A program made the translations under genes and the position numbers. Below, piece after piece: positions 58,933-64,000 of a stretch of 64,000 nt of DNA. The notes below the pieces were generated by a model. The model was not told the DNA's origin and ran no database searches. It saw nothing but the letters and a program-made list of their open reading frames with translations. The stretch is from Labyrinthula sp. Ha (lineage: Eukaryota > Sar > Bigyra > Labyrinthulida > Labyrinthulaceae): positions 468,532 through 532,531 of the forward strand of contig JAALGZ010000028.1 in NCBI GenBank assembly GCA_015227615.1. Reading direction: 5' to 3'. Numbering within the stretch: the first letter of the stretch is position 1; each line of letters opens with the position of its first letter.

Positions 58933-61587
58933 ATGTCATTTAAAGCCCCATCAATTAAACAACAATTTGAAAATAGAAATCGAGGCAGAAGGTTCAACAT
59001 TCAATGGTTTATTTATTTCCCCTTCTAATTCATAGGTCGCATGATGAGAATTACAACCCAACTGAAGGTCAAAGGTTTAGAAAAGAAGCAGAAGAGTTTG
59101 TCACAGAAGTGAATGTGAATAAAGAGATTGAATATTTGAAGTATTCATATATCTTGTTTTATTCTTTAGTTTTTGCTTCAGCCCTTTAAATTTTATGGGA
59201 AAAAAACTTGCGCTTTGGTTTGAAAAGTTTCCAAAGGTTAAAGCACTTCAGTTTTTTCTTGTTTTGTTTTTATTTTAGGTTTATATATTGTAACTTAAAC
59301 ACCTTAAATTTCATTGGAATGAAAAAAATAAAACAAAAACTGAATATTGGGTCGCTAAGGTATACTTTCTATTGTTTTTATGTTTTAGTTTTATCGGGTG
59401 TAATATTCCACAAGATATTTCTCTTTCTCAGTTTTTAAAAGGACAAAAAATAAAGTCAATAAAGTTAAGTTTTTATTTTTGTTAATAATAGTTTCCGTAA
59501 AAATTATATGAAATTAGAAACATTTGTTAAAATAATGAAAGAAGTTTCAAAAATGAAAAGTTTAGTGGATATTTTGTATTCTCTTTTGTTTTGTTTATTT
59601 CTAGTATTCAAGAAGATAACTTGAGGATTGATAATCCAGAAACTACTGATTCAGCAAAAGCATGTTTGGAAAATTTACCTTTTTTGTTGAAATTTATGTT
59701 TATTGTTGTTTTCTTTTAACTTTTAGTTTGCGAGTTGGTGAAATAAATATTGAAGAAAACAAAGATGAAGTTCAAGATTTACTTGATAATCATTCCTCTC
59801 TTTTATTATTTGAACTTGGAAAGAATAGTTTCAATACTAAAAATTTCGAAGAAAGACTTAAACATTATGTTTCTATAAAGCTAAAAGATCACTACAATAG
59901 ACTAACTCTTTTAAATGAGTGCCAACTTCTTTTTATGGGTGATGGAAGAGTTGGAAAAACTTCTACCATAAGAAGTTTATTTGACAAAAGTTTTTTACTG
60001 AACAATAACTCAACTTTAGTTTTGAATGATATTGATATATTTTCAATAAATCCAACTAATTATAACTGGAACTCAATATCTAAATATGAACTAAGTGTTC
60101 AAAGAGTAAAAAATAGTCTTCCTCGTGTTGTTTATGCTGATTTTGATCCTAATCAAAAAGTTGAAACAAAATATAAACTTGACTTTGAAAAAGAACTTCT
60201 TTCAAGAACTGTTTCTAGTGAAAAGTTTATCGAGCAAATGAAAAATAGTTCATCTGGTTTTGCTACAAATGATGTTTATTTTCGTGTTTATGATTTTGGT
60301 GGACAAGAAATATTTTCTTCTGTTCATCATATTTTTATGAATTCAAATTCTCTCTATTTTGTAGTTTTCAATATGACAAAAATATCCCAAAATGATTTAT
60401 ATAGATTAAAATTTTGGTGTGAAAGTATTTTAAAAAATACAGAAAAAGCACCAGTTATTTTTATTGGTACATATTTAAAGAGATATAAAAGAAAGAATAT
60501 TAAAGATACAAATCTAGAAGGAATACAAAATAAACTTCAAAACTTTGTTGAAAATCTTTCTTCTGAGTTAAATATATTGAAAAATGATATGAATATTTTT
60601 TTTCCTATTGAGAATTCAAAATTAGATTCTCAAGAGAAAAAAGATATAAAAGATAAAATAAAAAGTCTTGTTTCTGGAGCAGCTGGAATAAATAAAGAAA
60701 GTTTTCTTAACTTTAGAATAGGAACTGCTTGGCTTCTTTTCCTTGATAATTGTCGAGAACAAACAAATATTATGACTTTGAAGGAATTTGAAGATAAATC
60801 TTATTCTTGTGGTTTTGAAGATTGGGAAGTTGAAGATATGCTTAAAATATATTCGAAAGTTGGTTTAATTTGTTATTTTCCTTATTTAGATTTGGAAGTA
60901 GATGAAAACTTTATATTTTTTGCACCTTCTTATCTTGCTCAAGCTTTAGGTAAGTTTATCAGGGATCCAAATTTTCATGAACTTGCTTTTAGGATTCCAA
61001 GTAATAAATTTTCTTTATATAGAGTTTATGTTGATAAAGGAAAATTAAGTAAAGAACTTTTTAATATTTTATTAAAAGAATATTCTGATAAAGAAAAAAA
61101 ATATATTTTAAGTTTGGCTTTGAAAAGTTTGGTTTTGATACCTGTAGAAATAGAAAATGATGTTTTTATTCTTCCTGAGTTACTTCCTGAATTAAATAAA
61201 TCAAAAATAAAACCTTCTTTCAGAACTGATATACAACTTATTTTTGGAAGGTTTCTTCTTTTATCTACTTTTGTTATTCTAGTAGCCTTGTTTAAATCAC
61301 AAGAAGAAATTACTCAAAGTTTTGTGTATAAAGGTTTTGCACGTATGATTTTTGGAACAGAATATGTTATTGATATCTTTATATCAAGTGAAAAATCTAT
61401 AGCTTTCACTTTAGTTCAAAGTAATCATAATGCATATTTGAACAACTTACTTGAAATTATAATACCAAAGTTTAGAAATCGAACTGCTGAGGATTTCGAC
61501 GTTCTTGATGCAAACAGAGAAGATATTCTTAAACCTACTAAAAAGAGAAATAACTTCTTTAAAAGGTTATTTAATAAGTTTCATTAG
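58933..61587 (+). CDS. LRR-Roc-COR (Roco-type) protein, complete gene with seven 28-29 nt introns (copy A)
   Basis: Exons: 58933-59006, 59036-59140, 59170-59250, 59279-59359, 59389-59463, 59492-59575, 59605-59697, 59727-61587; total 2,454 nt, 817 aa plus TAG. All introns are GT...AG and phase 2, and internal exons are multiples of three. The start ATG gives MSFKAPSIKQQFE, aligning with copy C. The LRR region covers about residues 55-240 (LNFCFSPLNF, LQFIYCNLNTL, LSFIGCNI, INFRKNYMKL), roughly one repeat per exon. Roc GTPase: P-loop GDGRVGKTS, switch II DFGGQE, VVFNMTK, FWCESIL; the usual T/NKxD motif is replaced by IGTYLK. COR: AWLLFLDNCRE...FIFFAPSYLAQALGKFIRD, followed by a C-terminal domain and a basic tail (KKRNNFFKRLF). 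No kinase domain. Roco proteins act as dimeric G proteins in signalling. It is the most telomere-proximal recognisable gene, about 2.2 kb from the TTAGGG array. A start at 59662 would read through an intron. Confidence 0.88.
59007..59726 (+). other. Ultrashort introns of Roco gene A (seven, 28-29 nt)
   Basis: Introns at 59007-59035, 59141-59169, 59251-59278, 59360-59388, 59464-59491, 59576-59604 and 59698-59726. All start GTTT, GTAT or GTTA and most end in a pyrimidine-rich stretch before AG (often TTTTAG). Removing them gives one open frame and homology to copies B and C, independent support for each boundary. The intron at 59698-59726 has no counterpart in copy B. Confidence 0.85.
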
Positions 61588-63785
61588 TTCTTATTGCAAA
61601 AAAAATCTTTTGAGAGCCTATCTAGTTTTCTATTGGAAAAAATGTTGTTTATTTATTTTAACTTATGTTTTCCATCTTCTTGATTAAAGAAAGTGCTGAA
61701 ATTATGTAACCTTATTCTGGAAAGTTTGTTCTATTTTATTTAGAGGATAAAATAGACTTGTTCAACTATGTCTATTTTAAAACAGATATATTCCTGGTTT
61801 GACCCATAGTTTCAATGAAAGTACGAAAACTATTCAAGTTATTCAATGCAAAAAATCTTTCTCAAATAATCTACTGCTCTGTTGACTAAAAAAAAACATG
61901 TTTTCTTAAAATAATCTGATTTTGTAACTGAACAGAAATTCGATTCAATGAACAAAACTAAGTATTTACATTCAAATTTAGTTAATGCTTAAGTGTTTTG
62001 TTTATGAGAACGCAACGTATTGCTTTATGGAAAAGAAACAATTATAAAGAAATAATTACAAACAAAATATTATTATAAGTGTCGAACTCTATTTTTTCTT
62101 TATTATTAAAACCTTATATTGACTTCTATATTAAATATCATATTCTAAGAGCTATAAGATATTTAGCTAGTTCCGTTATTTCATATATGTTACATATATT
62201 TAGTCATAGGGAATAAAACAAATCTGACTTGTAGGAAGTGTGGTAGAATACTTCAACAGTAAGACTTACTATCTTTTTTAACTATATCTAAATTACACCA
62301 CATATTAAAAAAACTTTCTTGGAATATTCATTTTGTCGCCATATAAATCTGCAATAAATCCAATAGACCTTTATAAATACAAATAGTTGCTACAAAACTC
62401 AAAATACACACTTAGTTTTTTTTCTCTTTAGGAGACCCAGAAAAAATGCATTACCTGTTTCTGTTGACCATATTTTATTCATTACAGCTCCATATTCCGA
62501 ATATATCTCAACTTTCTCCTTCTCGTTGATATTGTTTTAACATCTTTAAATACATATTATGATTTTCTTAAGTGCACTTTAAACACAAAGAAAAATATTC
62601 ATTAATAGCCTTTTGATAAAACTGGTTTATAATTTATAATCACAGTGTACTAATTATTATCAACTGAATAAAAAACACTAGTAAGAATTGGATCTCTACT
62701 TCTTGATACCAAACTAATCAAAGTGCAAGACAGTTTTTGGTTATTTAGTAAAAGGAGGAATTCCATCTCTTGGATGAACAGATTATATATTTTCTTTTGT
62801 TAATATTAATCCATTTTTTTTTCTTCAGCAAGAATTTCAAGATAATTTATTTGAAAGCTGAATCTACTTGAGAAACAACTTGATGGATTTTTTGATCCAA
62901 CATCCTGTTCATTTGCAGGAAATTCTTTTTATAAATATTATTGTATCACTTTTCCTGTTTCTACCTAGCTTTCTCTTAATTCAACCAAGTCGATTTCTTC
63001 TAACCTTGATATAAGTTTTATTAGTATTGTTTTACAAAATTTGTTTTTTTAGTGATCAGGATTCAATCCTATTACAAAGTATATGAACCAACCCAAAGAA
63101 AAAAAACTAGTTATCTCCATTCGTTACCTGAATCTTAAAAATTAATTTTTGTTTTTCTTTATATTTCACACATTCTTTTTTTTTTGTTCAGGAGCCTTTC
63201 ACTGAAATAAACAAATTTCTTTTACTTTAACTCTATATCTATTATATTAAAAAATAAAAAACCGTCATTTTCTTTCATTCTGTACTGAAAAAATAAAAGA
63301 AACATTTTCCTCTCAATGGCGCAAAGGTTTTGTTTTGAGTACTTTTTAATTTTTTTTTCAACATATTTAAGTTGTTTAGCATCCACAAGTTCATCGGTAT
63401 AATTTTCTGCTTTATAATAAGTTTTTCTTTTCTGTGACCTTTTAGCTTTAATATGAAAAAGATTTGTGTGAAAAATAGCTAAAAACATAAGAAAAAACTT
63501 CAAGCTCAGTCCATTCTACTGCTTCTATAATTAGGATAAACTGTGATGTGCTTTCAAATCTTCTAGAATAAAACTCGCTTCAGCAGAAAAGGTATGGTTA
63601 AGGATGGATTTTTATGTTTTTCAACTTGAATTTATGGATATTCAAAATAGTTTGTAAAACCCTGTTCCTGTTTTTATGGCTTTATTTTCTTTGGTTCCTA
63701 ATTTGTATACCCCTGAAGTAACTTAGCTGCGAAGTACAACTAGTGGACTATTTGGAATAGGGTTTATCTAGGCCAGTCTTCTAGA
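61588..63785. other. Subtelomeric AT-rich region
   Basis: No recognised domain and no long tandem array. One ORF of 93 codons on the minus strand (63503-63222) has a hydrophobic start (MFLAIFHTNLF) and a lysine-rich body (YTDELVDAKQLKYVEKKIKKYSKQ). Its first codon is TTG; the first ATG is six codons in. Short intron-like GT...AG pyrimidine stretches lie around it, so it could be part of a short-exon gene, but I cannot assemble one. Confidence 0.4.
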
Positions 63786-64000
63786 GTTAGGGTTAGGGTT
63801 AGGGTTAGGGTTAGGGTTAGGGTTAGGGTTAGGGTTAGGGTTAGGGTTAGGGTTAGGGTTAGGGTTAGGGTTAGGGTTAGGGTTAGGGTTAGGGTTAGGG
63901 TTAGGGTTAGGGTTAGGGTTAGGGTTAGGGTTAGGGTTAGGGTTAGGGTTAGGGTTAGGGTTAGGGTTAGGGTTAGGGTTAGGGTTAGGGTTAGGGTTAG
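63786..64000 (+). repeat. Telomere, (TTAGGG)n
   Basis: About 35 uninterrupted perfect TTAGGG units run to the window edge. The G-rich strand reads 5' to 3' toward the edge, as expected for the right end of a chromosome. No variant repeats are visible. Confidence 0.98.

Noticed and set aside
59662-59726. Start of the Roco ORF at 59662, giving a 641-aa protein
   Set aside because: The first residues come from the end of one exon and the whole 29-nt intron at 59698-59726. Splicing adds six upstream LRR exons and a start codon at 58933 with homology to paralogue C.

Overview
The window is a low-GC, repeat-rich eukaryotic chromosome end. About 215 bp of (TTAGGG)n at the right edge (63786-64000) is a telomere. 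Genes have spliceosomal introns of only 27-30 nt. Almost all other coding sequence belongs to transposable elements. The standard genetic code fits the one intact host gene. I do not name the organism: ultrashort introns plus TTAGGG telomeres point to a compact-intron protist, but that is inference.

Layout. 1-802 (minus): 5' part of a gene for an LRR-Roc-COR (Roco-type) protein, running off the left edge. 824-4284: a decayed Mutator-like (MULE) DNA transposon with terminal inverted repeats. 4669-12407: Ty3-type LTR retrotransposon T1, complete with two LTRs. 12413-16690: AT-rich, no recognisable gene. 16691-19108 (minus): a second, 5'-truncated Roco paralogue whose left part is a near-identical duplicate of bases 1-633. 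19132-26601: Ty3-type element T2 with two LTRs, heavily mutated. 26742-27130: a possible carrier-protein remnant. About 27.7-34.9 kb: T4, a third related plus-strand element without visible LTRs. About 36.7-40.6 kb: T5, related but antisense. 44.8-45.6 kb (minus): a Ty1/copia remnant. About 47.3-58.0 kb: a degraded LINE split by T3 (50712-57922), the best-preserved Ty3 element, with 131-bp LTRs and a 5-bp target duplication. 58933-61587: an apparently complete LRR-Roc-COR gene with seven introns of 28-29 nt. Then 2.2 kb of AT-rich subtelomere and the telomere.

The striking system is in the Ty3-type elements. T1, T2, T3 and T4 all carry, after integrase and chromodomain, an MT-A70 (METTL3-like) N6-adenine methyltransferase. 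T1, T3 and T4 also have a SANT/Myb-like module between the chromodomain and the methyltransferase. In T1 the retropepsin has left its usual Gag-Pol position and is fused in front of the methyltransferase in a separate 3' ORF, whose start codon overlaps the pol stop as ATGA. The same ATGA is at the end of pol in T3. This gives a lineage of chromodomain retrotransposons with chromatin-binding modules plus an adenine-methylation enzyme.

The second theme is the Roco family. Most LRRs are encoded one per exon, nearly all introns are phase 2 and 27-30 nt long, and the paralogues differ in intron content. The family lies at a telomere and has been partly duplicated and truncated beside a retrotransposon.
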